This document shows, in pieces, positions 7,064 to 13,776 of a stretch of 15,519 nt of DNA (the first letter of the stretch is position 1; every line of letters begins with the position of its first letter). The notes beneath the pieces are model-generated. The model was not told where the DNA came from, searched no databases, and saw only the letters and a list, made by a program, of their open reading frames with translations. The DNA comes from Hohaiivirga sp031547465 (GTDB taxonomy: Bacteria; Pseudomonadota; Alphaproteobacteria; Rhizobiales; Beijerinckiaceae): positions 1 through 15,519 of the forward strand of contig JAVBRX010000148.1 in NCBI GenBank assembly GCA_031547465.1, read 5' to 3'. Position numbers and translations under genes: made by a program.

Positions 7064-8833
7064 GTGCTGAGAACGGTCGATCGCTGGCAATTTTATCGGC
7101 TTGCCGCGCGTGAGGCGTTGCAGGGTGCGCAATCCGGTATTGCGTCGGTCACCCGCGTGTTCAAATTCAAGTCTCCCGTGCCGAGCCGCCTGCTGCTAGC
7201 GCCGCAGGATCTGCGCACTGCCGACCCGACCGTCGCCAACGATGTCTATTCGGGGTTCTTCGTGTTCGCCGGGCGAGCCGTCGCCACCGGCGGGCGTTCG
7301 CCTTTCGCCGCAACTCCGCCATCACAGGCCTGGGGCGAGGCGCTGTACGGTTTCGGCTGGCTGCGCCATCTGCGTGCCGCCGGTACGGTCCTTGCGCAGG
7401 CCAATGCTCGCTCGCTGGTTGATGAGTTCATGACCCGGCCCGGGCGGGTCAATCGGCGTCTTGCCAACGAACCGCAGGTGATGGCGCGGCGGCTCATATC
7501 CTTCATCAGCCAGTCACCCCTGATTCTCGAAGGCGTGGACCATGCGTTCTATCAGCGATTTCTGCGCTACCTCGGTCGCATGACGCAAACCCTGGAACAC
7601 AGCATCCACGGTCTTTCCCGACCTTCCACCCGGTTGCGGGTGGTGATTGCGCTGTGCTATGCGGGCCTGTGCTGCGAAGGTTTCGAACCGGTACTGCGCC
7701 GGGCCAACCGGCATCTCGTGCGTGAACTCGACCGACAGATTGCCCCCGACGGCGGCCATGCCAGCCGTAACCCGCGCGTTCTCATCGACCTTCTGCTCGA
7801 TCTCCTGCCGTTACGACAGATCTATGTCAGCCGGGGCATGGATATTCCGGAATCTCTGCTGCGGGCCATCGACCGAATGATGCCGATGCTGCGTCTGTTC
7901 CGTCACAATGACGGCACCCTGTCGCATTTCAACGGCATGGGCATCACTGCCGCCGACCATCTGGCGACGATCTTGATGTACGACGAGGCGCGCGCCAGGC
8001 CGATCCAGCATGCGGCGCATTCCGGTTATGACCGGCTTGAGGCCGGAAAAACCCTGATGATTGCCGATGTCGGCGCGGCTCCACCCATCGAGCAATCCGC
8101 CGAGGCGGCTGCCGGGTGCCTGTCGTTCGAGTTGTCGAGCGGCGCGCAACGCATCGTCGTCAATTGCGGCATGCCGCGTTCGCCGACCGATGCCGTGGCG
8201 CAGGCGGCGCGTTCCACCGCCGCCCATTCCACCGCCAGCCTCGACCATCTGTCCCAGGCGCAGTTCCTCACGGTGCATGGCTGGGGGGTGGAGCGCCGCC
8301 TGTCGGCCTGGCTGATTCGCCGCCTTGGCGCGGCGATGATCGCCGGTCCGAAGGATGTCATGGCGGAACGGGCCAACGATGCCTCGGGCCATCGGCTGAT
8401 CGCGACACATGACGGCTACAAGGCCCCCTACGGACTGACGCACCGGCGGCGCTGGACGCTCGCCAACGACGGCGACACGCTCGAAGGCGAGGACACATTC
8501 GAGATCGACGCCAAGGCCGATGTGCCGGATACACTCAGCATTCGCTTTCACCTTGCGCCGCATGTCAAGGCGAGCCGGTCGCAAAGCGGCAGGATCGTCA
8601 TTCTCATCCTGCCGAACCGGGAAGGCTGGCAGTTTGTTGCCGAACCCGTTGAGCCGCAGATCGAGGAAAGCCTGTTCTTCTCCGCCACTGACGGCACACG
8701 CCGTACCGAGCAGGTCGTACTAAAGCTCAACCCCAACCAGACGCAAACCGTGCGCTGGCGGTTCGAGCGGCTGACGCCGACCATCGCTCCAACTGGTATG
8801 CCGGATATCGCCGATCTCTCGGAACTGCTGTAA
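7064..8833 (+). CDS. heparinase II/III family protein
   Basis: The 589-residue protein has the two-part layout of heparinase II/III-like proteins. A mainly helical N-terminal region (about 80-310) includes EPQVMARRLISFI (136-148), IAPDGGHASRNPRVL (226-240) and HNDGTLSHFNG (281-291). A beta-rich C-terminal domain includes GCLSFELSSGAQRIVVNCG (351-369) and RSTAAHST (383-390). Characterised relatives cleave glycosaminoglycans or alginate-like polymers; the substrate here is unknown. No signal peptide or membrane segment is visible at the N-terminus, so secretion is not evident. The start is GTG at 7064 with GAGGGG upstream; no ATG fits better. It sits after rsmB, an arrangement I recall from many Hyphomicrobiales, where purH usually follows; here tolB faces it 7 nt away instead. 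Confidence 0.85.
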   Translation: MLRTVDRWQFYRLAAREALQGAQSGIASVTRVFKFKSPVPSRLLLAPQDLRTADPTVANDVYSGFFVFAGRAVATGGRSPFAATPPSQAWGEALYGFGWLRHLRAAGTVLAQANARSLVDEFMTRPGRVNRRLANEPQVMARRLISFISQSPLILEGVDHAFYQRFLRYLGRMTQTLEHSIHGLSRPSTRLRVVIALCYAGLCCEGFEPVLRRANRHLVRELDRQIAPDGGHASRNPRVLIDLLLDLLPLRQIYVSRGMDIPESLLRAIDRMMPMLRLFRHNDGTLSHFNGMGITAADHLATILMYDEARARPIQHAAHSGYDRLEAGKTLMIADVGAAPPIEQSAEAAAGCLSFELSSGAQRIVVNCGMPRSPTDAVAQAARSTAAHSTASLDHLSQAQFLTVHGWGVERRLSAWLIRRLGAAMIAGPKDVMAERANDASGHRLIATHDGYKAPYGLTHRRRWTLANDGDTLEGEDTFEIDAKADVPDTLSIRFHLAPHVKASRSQSGRIVILILPNREGWQFVAEPVEPQIEESLFFSATDGTRRTEQVVLKLNPNQTQTVRWRFERLTPTIAPTGMPDIADLSELL

Positions 8834-8840
8834 ACGGAAG

Positions 8841-10184
8841 CTACCGTGCTTCGCTGAGCAACGGCGACCAGGCAGGATCGGACGCGGCGGCGGGTGTCGG
8901 GATCTGCACCTCGACCTTGCCGGTGATGTCGACCATGATCAGCTTGCCGCCGCCTTCGCCACCCAGGTCGCGGAAGAACATCAGGTACTGGCCGTTCGGC
9001 GCCCAGGTCGGACTTTCGTTGTGATAGCCGTCGGCGAGGATGCGTTCGCCCGATCCGTCCGGCTTGACGATGCCGATGGCGAACCCGCCCGCATGGCGTT
9101 TGGTGAAGGCGATGTAATCGCCGCGTGGTGACCAGACCGGCTGTGAATATGAGCCGTCTCCGAAGACCAGCCGCCGCTGGCCGGAGCCATCCGCCCCCAT
9201 GACATAGACCTGCTGCTGCCCACCGCGGTCACTCTCGAAAACGATCTGCGAACCGTCGGGGGAGAATGACGGCGAGGTGTCGATGGCATTAGTGTCGGTG
9301 ATGCGGGTGGTGGAGCGGCTGGCGAGATCGAGCACGTAGATGTTGGCGTTACCGCCCTGTTGCAGGCTCATGACGATGCGTCGCCCGTCCGGCGAAAAGC
9401 GCGGACTTGACGTCATATCCGGAAAATTGCCGACGATCTGCCGCGAGCCGGTTTCAAGGTTGATGACCTGTACGCGCGGCTGTTCCGCCTGCCGTTGCGA
9501 CATGAAGGCGATTTCTTGCGTCACCGGCGAATAGCGCGGCGTGACGATCAGGGTGTCGCCCTGCGTCAGGTAACGGATATTGGCTCCATCCTGATCCATC
9601 AACGCCAGCCGCTTGCGGCGGTTCTCGCGCGGGCCGGATTCATCGACGAAGGCAATGCGCGTATCGAAAAAGCCCTTGATGCCGGTGATCTTGGAATACA
9701 CCTCGTCGGACACGATATGGCTGATGCGCCGCCAATAGGCCGGGTCGGTAACATATTGCGCTCCGGCGATCTGCTGGCCGGAGAAAGCGTCCCACAACCG
9801 GAACTCGGTCTTGATCCGCCCCGAGGCATCGCGGGTGACGCGCCCGGCCAGAACCGCCTGCACACCGGCATTCTGCCAGGTCTGGGCGTTCGGGCGGATA
9901 TCGAACCCCGGCACTTCCGGAAAACGCGTCTTGTCGAGGGGAACGAAATAGCCGGAGCGTTGCAGATCGGCAGTAATGATGGCGGCGATGCGTTGCCCCA
10001 GTTCACCCTCGCCGGAAAAGTCGCCGATAGCGATGGGAATCGGCTTGAATTGCCCCGAAGGATTGACCTCAATGTCCAGTTCTGCCCTGGCTGGATTAAG
10101 GACGACGCAGGCAAGGCATAAGGCAACCATCGCTTTCGACAGGAAAGCGAACAGGCGACGGGCGGCGGAAATCTGTCGGGTCAT
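8841..10184 (-). CDS. tolB: Tol-Pal system periplasmic protein TolB
   Basis: TolB is the periplasmic partner of the Tol complex. It binds the peptidoglycan lipoprotein Pal and is released from it by TolA, helping outer-membrane constriction during division. The 447-residue product has a signal peptide ending PARA before ELDIEV (cleavage near residue 34), an N-terminal alpha/beta domain with FKPIPIAIGDFSG, and a C-terminal beta-propeller. Its blades are visible as repeated SPRFSPDGRRIV, SPSFSPDGSQIVF, QPVWSPRGDYIAF and SPTWAPNGQYLMF. The ATG at 10184 gives a basic n-region. An internal Met at residue 19 could also start a signal peptide. No clear Shine-Dalgarno sequence is seen. It is last in the tolQRAB cluster, 99 nt after tolA, and no pal gene follows in the window. 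Confidence 0.97.
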   Translation of the reverse strand: MTRQISAARRLFAFLSKAMVALCLACVVLNPARAELDIEVNPSGQFKPIPIAIGDFSGEGELGQRIAAIITADLQRSGYFVPLDKTRFPEVPGFDIRPNAQTWQNAGVQAVLAGRVTRDASGRIKTEFRLWDAFSGQQIAGAQYVTDPAYWRRISHIVSDEVYSKITGIKGFFDTRIAFVDESGPRENRRKRLALMDQDGANIRYLTQGDTLIVTPRYSPVTQEIAFMSQRQAEQPRVQVINLETGSRQIVGNFPDMTSSPRFSPDGRRIVMSLQQGGNANIYVLDLASRSTTRITDTNAIDTSPSFSPDGSQIVFESDRGGQQQVYVMGADGSGQRRLVFGDGSYSQPVWSPRGDYIAFTKRHAGGFAIGIVKPDGSGERILADGYHNESPTWAPNGQYLMFFRDLGGEGGGKLIMVDITGKVEVQIPTPAAASDPAWSPLLSEAR

Positions 10185-10221
10185 GGGCGTTTCGGGGTTG
10201 CTTGTAGATCAACGCGAAGGT

Positions 10222-10246
10222 GTCTGGTTTTCCAGACTGTATGATA
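10222..10246 (-). promoter_or_regulatory. hairpin and possible -10 element in the tolA-tolB spacer
   Basis: On the minus strand GTCTGG-AAAA-CCAGAC (10237-10222) is a perfect 6-bp stem with a tetraloop. It is preceded by TATCAT (10246-10241), a good -10 match but with no clear -35. The hairpin has no T-run and stands about 37 nt before the tolB ATG. It may shape the 5' end of a tolB mRNA or mark a processing site. Confidence 0.3.
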
Positions 10247-10283
10247 GGGCGCGAACTTGGCAGGAATACGGAAGGATACCAGG

Positions 10284-11465
10284 CTATCTGGGACTGTACT
10301 TGATATTGATGGTCTTCCATTCATTGTAATAGGGAGCATACATCGCCGGAATCCGGTAGGGGCCGCAACCGGCAATCTGATCCACGGCTTCACGGGCCAG
10401 CGTTTGATCGGCAACTGTCGGACCCGCGCTCTTGATGACCGGCCTCCTCGCTAGAGAGCCATCCGGATTGAGGGTTATCATGATTTCCGGCACGGCAGTC
10501 GGGTTGCCCTGAACGGAACTTCGGGCGCAGGAGTTGATTTGATCGCTGATATAGTTCCCCAAACCCTTCATTGCCGAACTTGCCCTCGTGGCATTGCCCC
10601 GCTCCGAACCAAGTGAGGACGGCCTGCTGATCTGTGGAGCGCTCGCCCCGGAAGAACCGCCCTGCTCTTTCGATTTCAGGAACGCATCGAGACCGTCGAG
10701 CGCCGAAGGGGCATTGGCTGCCTGTTGGGCAGCCTGTCGTTCAGCTTTCTCCCGCTCGGCCTTTGCTCTTTCAGCAGCTTGCCGGCGTTTTTTCTCCTGT
10801 TCGGCCCTAAGCACCGCTGCCTGCTGACGCTTTTTCTCCTGCTCGGCTTTTTCGGCAGCAATGCGTTGAGCCTCCCGCCGTTTTACCTCGGCGCGCTGCC
10901 GTTCCTCCTCGGCCTTTTGTTCGGCGAGGATTTTAGCGTTCAATGCGTCAGTATCCGGCGGCTCGACTTTTGTTTCCCCAGGCCGCTGCGGCAGTAATGG
11001 CGGCGCAGGCGGGGGAGGAAGCGGCGGTGGGGCCGGAGGTGGTGGCGGTGCAGGAGAAGGAGGTGGTGGTGGAACGGGTTTGGGTTCCGGCTCGGCGGGT
11101 TTCACCGGTTCTTCAGATTTTTGGGCTTCCTCGGGCAGATCCTTCGGACGGGGCGGCGGGGACGGTACATCCTGCTTCGCAGATTCCGGCGGACGGTTGA
11201 CGGTCGCATCCGCCTGCCGTTCGGCACGAGGCTTCTCTTGAATGTCCTTGGCCTTCTCCTCGCCTTTGGGAACCAACCCCGCCTGCTCCTCGGTGAGGAA
11301 CTCGACCGGAATGCCCTCGATGAGCGGTGGCTTGGGATTGCCGATGGCGAACAGGCCGAAGAACGCGCCGGCGAACACGAGCACATGCGCTATCGTCGAG
11401 ATCGCCAGTCCTGGCTCCCGCCGGTTGAACAATGCTCGAACTGTTTCCCGTGCCGTTCGCATCAT
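10284..11465 (-). CDS. tolA: cell envelope integrity protein TolA
   Basis: TolA spans the periplasm and passes proton-motive-force energy from TolQR to TolB-Pal at the outer membrane. The 393-residue protein has one N-terminal transmembrane helix (about 20-41) and then IEGIPVEFLTEEQ. A very proline-rich stretch follows (about 124-161), then a charged Ala/Glu/Lys/Arg helical rod (about 176-250) with an 11-residue repeat AEQEKKRxQAA at 207-217 and 221-231. The C-terminal domain (about 302-393) has PEIMITLNPDGSL and two cysteines (313 and 367) that could form the disulfide known in TolA domain III. The start at 11465 is ATGATG; either Met may be used. The Shine-Dalgarno sequence is weak. A 12-codon ORF overlapping the tolR stop ends 5 nt before this ATG, so translation may be coupled. 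Confidence 0.93.
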   Translation of the reverse strand: MMRTARETVRALFNRREPGLAISTIAHVLVFAGAFFGLFAIGNPKPPLIEGIPVEFLTEEQAGLVPKGEEKAKDIQEKPRAERQADATVNRPPESAKQDVPSPPPRPKDLPEEAQKSEEPVKPAEPEPKPVPPPPPSPAPPPPPAPPPLPPPPAPPLLPQRPGETKVEPPDTDALNAKILAEQKAEEERQRAEVKRREAQRIAAEKAEQEKKRQQAAVLRAEQEKKRRQAAERAKAEREKAERQAAQQAANAPSALDGLDAFLKSKEQGGSSGASAPQISRPSSLGSERGNATRASSAMKGLGNYISDQINSCARSSVQGNPTAVPEIMITLNPDGSLARRPVIKSAGPTVADQTLAREAVDQIAGCGPYRIPAMYAPYYNEWKTINIKYSPR

Positions 11466-11470
11466 CCGTT

Positions 11471-11509
11471 TCAGTCCGCGTACATGGCAGCGCGTTTCGG
11501 CTTCGTCAT
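11471..11509 (-). CDS. possible 12-codon leader ORF between tolR and tolA
   Basis: An ATG overlaps the tolR stop as ATGA and opens a frame encoding MTKPKRAAMYAD. It ends in TGA 5 nt before the tolA start. It is too short for homology and has no strong ribosome-binding site. Its placement would suit translational coupling from tolR to tolA, but chance is a real alternative. Confidence 0.2.
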   Translation of the reverse strand: MTKPKRAAMYAD

Positions 11510-11946
11510 TCGCCGGTCCGCGTCACCATAACGACGCGTTTGTAGCCGGCATTGGTGAGAATGGTCATGATCTGCATAATTCGCCCGTAATCGACAGCCT
11601 TGTCGCCCCGCACCAGAATGCGTTCGTCGAAGCCGCTCTTCGCTGCCGTTGCCAGTTTGGCGACGATATCGGCATCCGACACTTCCTGGCTCTCGAAAAA
11701 CAGCCGTCCCTCGGCGTCGATATCGACGGAGACCGGCTTGGTCTCGATCGTGACCGGTGCGGCTCCGGTTTTCGGCAAGTTGAGCGGAACGCCGGAAGTC
11801 ATCAGCGGCGCGGTGACCATGAAGATGATGAGCAACACCAGCATGACGTCGATGAACGGTGTCATGTTGATTTCGTTGATCGGGCCGCCGCGCCTGCCGC
11901 GTCGTCTGCGGCGGCTGCCGGTATTGGGTGTTGCAATCAGCGCCAT
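11506..11946 (-). CDS. tolR: Tol-Pal proton-channel subunit TolR
   Basis: TolR is the ExbD-family inner-membrane protein that with TolQ forms the proton channel powering TolA. The 146-residue product has a strongly basic cytoplasmic N-terminus (SRRRRRGRRGG, 11-21), then INMTPFIDVMLVLLIIFMV. Asp33 within this helix is the expected proton-carrying residue. A periplasmic domain follows (about 50-146) with DAEGRLFFESQEVS and VRGDKAVDYGRIMQIM. The ATG at 11946 has GGGAGGA upstream. The upstream open frame to 12126 lies inside tolQ and is a shadow. It begins 16 nt after the tolQ stop and its own stop overlaps a possible leader ORF before tolA. Confidence 0.96.
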   Translation of the reverse strand: MALIATPNTGSRRRRRGRRGGPINEINMTPFIDVMLVLLIIFMVTAPLMTSGVPLNLPKTGAAPVTIETKPVSVDIDAEGRLFFESQEVSDADIVAKLATAAKSGFDERILVRGDKAVDYGRIMQIMTILTNAGYKRVVMVTRTGE

Positions 11947-11962
11947 TTTTATTTCCTCCCGT

Positions 11963-12682
11963 TCAGGCGGCGTGCGCGATACGCTCGTCGATCTGACGTG
12001 ACAGAATGGCGGAAAACTCGTCGGCGAAAGCCTCCAGCCGCGCCTGCATCTTGCCGACTTCGGCCTGGAGCTTGTTATAGGCAAGCACGGCGGGGATGGC
12101 GGCGAACAGGCCCATGGCGGTGGCAAACAGTGCCTCGGCGATGCCGGGAGCGACTACGGCGAGGCTGGTGTTGTTCGAAGCGGCGATGGAGGTGAACGAG
12201 GCCATGATGCCCCATACCGTACCGAACAGACCGATATACGGCCCCGCCGAACCGATGGAGGCAAGTACCAAGAGGCCGGAATCGAGCCGCTCCACCTCAC
12301 GCTGGATGGTAACGTCGAGCACCTTGTCGATGCGCTGCGACAGGCTCTGAACTGAGCGGCCAGAGCCTTCGAACGATCGTTTCCATTCGCGCATCGCGGC
12401 GATGAACACGGCGGCAAGCCCGCCCGTCTGACGGCTTTCCAGATTGCGGTAAAGCTCTTCGAGAGATTGTCCGGACCAGAAGGTCTCCTCGAACCGCTCC
12501 ATTGCCTGCCGGGTCTTGGTGAACATGATGTTTTTGTTGACGATGATCGCCCAGCACCAGATCGATGCAGCGACCAGCCCGAGCATCACCAGTTTGACGA
12601 CGATATGCGCCTGCCAGAACAGGCTCCACATGGAGAGATCATGGGTGGCCTGGACAAGCGGCGCGATGTCGGCTGGGGGCAT
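11963..12682 (-). CDS. tolQ: Tol-Pal proton-channel subunit TolQ
   Basis: TolQ is the MotA/ExbB-family inner-membrane protein that surrounds TolR helices and forms the proton channel of the Tol complex. The 239-residue product has three transmembrane segments (about 27-48, 136-162 and 174-202) around a large cytoplasmic loop. The family motif LFGTVWGIMASF (152-163) and GIAEALFATAMGLFAAIPAV (180-199) are present. The ATG at 12682 has AGGAG about 8 nt upstream. Part of that site is the CTAG border of the palindromic repeat that forms the leader. It is the first gene of tolQRAB. The thioesterase gene ybgC, which often precedes tolQ, is absent here. Confidence 0.97.
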   Translation of the reverse strand: MPPADIAPLVQATHDLSMWSLFWQAHIVVKLVMLGLVAASIWCWAIIVNKNIMFTKTRQAMERFEETFWSGQSLEELYRNLESRQTGGLAAVFIAAMREWKRSFEGSGRSVQSLSQRIDKVLDVTIQREVERLDSGLLVLASIGSAGPYIGLFGTVWGIMASFTSIAASNNTSLAVVAPGIAEALFATAMGLFAAIPAVLAYNKLQAEVGKMQARLEAFADEFSAILSRQIDERIAHAA

Positions 12683-12693
12683 GAAACGATCTC

Positions 12694-12799
12694 CTAGAGC
12701 AATGTGCGTTTAAGTGGATACCGGTTAAACGCGAAGAACATTGCGAAATCAAAGCACTTAGAGCGTTTTGCGATTCCGTGTGAACGCAAAATGCTCTAG
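12694..12799. repeat. CTAG-bordered bipartite palindromic repeat in the tolQ leader
   Basis: The element begins CTAGAGC (12694-12700) and ends GCTCTAG (12793-12799). The first half folds with GCAATGT (12699-12705) and GCGTTTAA (12706-12713) pairing to TTAAACGC (12725-12732) and ACATTGC (12738-12744), leaving GAAGA bulged. The second half has AGAGCGTTTTGCG (12760-12772) pairing with CGCAAAATGCTCT (12785-12797), 13 bp with one G-T wobble. I recognise this type as a dispersed intergenic repeat of Hyphomicrobiales, from memory only. It directly abuts the tolQ ribosome-binding site. Confidence 0.75.
12724..12752 (-). promoter_or_regulatory. possible promoter for tolQRAB inside the repeat
   Basis: On the minus strand TTGATT (12752-12747) and TTTAAC (12729-12724) are separated by 17 nt. 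Each matches four of six consensus bases. A start near 12717 would give a leader of about 35 nt. Both hexamers overlap stems of the repeat. I saw no better pair in the 370 nt further upstream. Confidence 0.25.
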
Positions 12800-13078
12800 T
12801 GGAAAGCGGCCAGCACTTTCCGGCAGTTACGGATGAAACGCCCGGCACTGGCCGGTATCGACACCCGATGCTTGATCTCTGGTGTCCAGCGCGAAAGCGG
12901 ACTTTCGATCAGGCCGATACCCGGTTTGTCTTTAAATCTGTCGAAAATAAGGGCTTGACGTCTGCGTGCACAATGAGCGGAGCAGTGTGTCCTTTTGACC
13001 TCACAGATGGTTAACCGCCGGTTAAGCCGAGACATATTGCGGCAAATTCGCCCATGTCTTTCGGTTGAGACATACAAA
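12800..13078. other. intergenic stretch between tolQ and kbp with a possible coding remnant
   Basis: No recognisable gene lies here. On the minus strand a frame is open from 13077 to a TAG at 12798-12796, which is supplied by the border of the palindromic repeat. Its last 45 or so codons (from about 12940 down) have G/C-rich third positions like the neighbours, reading from FKDKPGIGLIESPLSRW to the stop. The first half is cysteine-rich and not gene-like, and no ribosome-binding site is visible. It could be the end of a decayed gene or chance. Small inverted repeats are also present: CGAAAG/CTTTCG around 12890-12905 and GACACC/GGTGTC around 12860-12886. Confidence 0.3.
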
Positions 13079-13110
13079 AACGCCCTCCGGTAAACGGAAG
13101 GCGTTTCTTT
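13076..13110 (-). terminator. rho-independent terminator of kbp
   Basis: CGGAAGGCGTT (13095-13105) and AACGCCCTCCG (13079-13089) form an 11-bp stem with one mismatch around GTAAA. On the minus strand the stem runs into TTTTTG, ending kbp 64 nt after its stop. On the plus strand TTTCTTTT follows, so it may work in both directions. A second, imperfect 12-nt hairpin without a T-run (13128-13157) lies between it and the kbp stop. Confidence 0.75.
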
Positions 13111-13168
13111 TCCGGTTCAATCCGAATGACGAAAGGAGGCAAAGACCACCTTCCGTCATGTTCGTCGT

Positions 13169-13615
13169 TTAGCCGAGCGGCGGAATGCGCAGCACCCAGC
13201 CGGGCTGAATCAGGTCGGGGTCTTTCACCGGCGGCGTGTTCGCCTTGACGATCTCGGTGTACTTGTCGCCCTTGCCCTTGCCATAATGAGCTTCGGCGAT
13301 CTTCCACAGCGTGTCGCCCTTCTTCACCGTATACATCACGGCTTCCGTAGCGGGCTTCGCAACCGCCAACTGGTTGTCGACCTGTGCTACGCCAACGGTG
13401 TTGCCGAGAGCGAGAATGATTCTTTCTGCTTCCTCGGTAGAGGCGGCCTGCCCGGTCACCTTGACCTTGTCGCCATCAAGTTCGACCTTAAGACCATCGG
13501 CCTTGAGGCCATGATCGAGAACGGCCTTTTCCAGATCCTCGGACGTCGCGGCTTTCGCTGCCCCGATGCCGAACAGGCGCGCCCCAGCATCCTTGACGAA
13601 ACTGAACAATCCCAT
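13169..13615 (-). CDS. kbp: BON-LysM domain protein, Kbp/YgaU family
   Basis: The best-known relative, E. coli Kbp (YgaU, 149 residues), is a cytoplasmic potassium-binding protein induced under osmotic stress. This product is 148 residues with the same layout. A short N-terminus (MGLFSFVKDAGARLFG) leads to a BON domain (about 25-88, with VKVTGQAASTEEAERIILALGN), then a LysM domain (about 93-147, with YTVKKGDTLWKIAEAHYG and IQPGWVLRIPPL). No signal peptide is seen, in line with a cytoplasmic protein. The ATG at 13615 has AGGG upstream. It has its own strong promoter and terminator, so it is probably expressed alone. Potassium binding is inferred from the family and not seen in the sequence. 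Confidence 0.92.
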   Translation of the reverse strand: MGLFSFVKDAGARLFGIGAAKAATSEDLEKAVLDHGLKADGLKVELDGDKVKVTGQAASTEEAERIILALGNTVGVAQVDNQLAVAKPATEAVMYTVKKGDTLWKIAEAHYGKGKGDKYTEIVKANTPPVKDPDLIQPGWVLRIPPLG

Positions 13616-13689
13616 TTTTTACCCTGTCGATTGGCGGTGGAAGCTGATTCCTCCGAGGGCCACGCCAGAAAGCACCCAACGGAGCGGCG

Positions 13690-13719
13690 ATTATATAGGG
13701 CGCGATCTTGCCAATACAA
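13690..13719 (-). promoter_or_regulatory. promoter of kbp, fitting sigma70 and possibly heat-shock sigma
   Basis: On the minus strand TTGTAT (13719-13714) and a perfect TATAAT (13695-13690) are 18 nt apart, 75 nt before the kbp ATG. The same DNA reads CTTG, 17 nt, CCTATAT, which agrees with the RpoH pattern I recall from Caulobacter (CTTG-N17-CyTATnTnnG) except for the last G. The two readings are not exclusive. The spacer between yihY and kbp (161 nt) holds no other clear feature. Confidence 0.6.
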
Positions 13720-13776
13720 GAAGCGCGCCATGAAAAATCGTGGATGACTGAAATAATCGTCCGGCATATCAGGTCG

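Noticed and set aside
7811..8584. A 257-codon minus-strand frame inside the heparinase-like gene
   Set aside because: It is antisense to a gene with clear family motifs and its translation is low-complexity Arg/Gly/His-rich sequence, typical of a GC-rich shadow frame.
8837..8852. A bidirectional terminator between the heparinase-like gene and tolB
   Set aside because: The stem is only 5 bp and no T-run flanks it on either side.
11242..12195. A 317-codon plus-strand frame across tolA, tolR and tolQ
   Set aside because: It crosses three confidently assigned genes and their spacers with no motif or ribosome-binding site.
13128..13157. A second terminator just after kbp
   Set aside because: The 12-nt arms have two mismatches and no T-run follows; the stronger hairpin at 13079-13105 explains termination.
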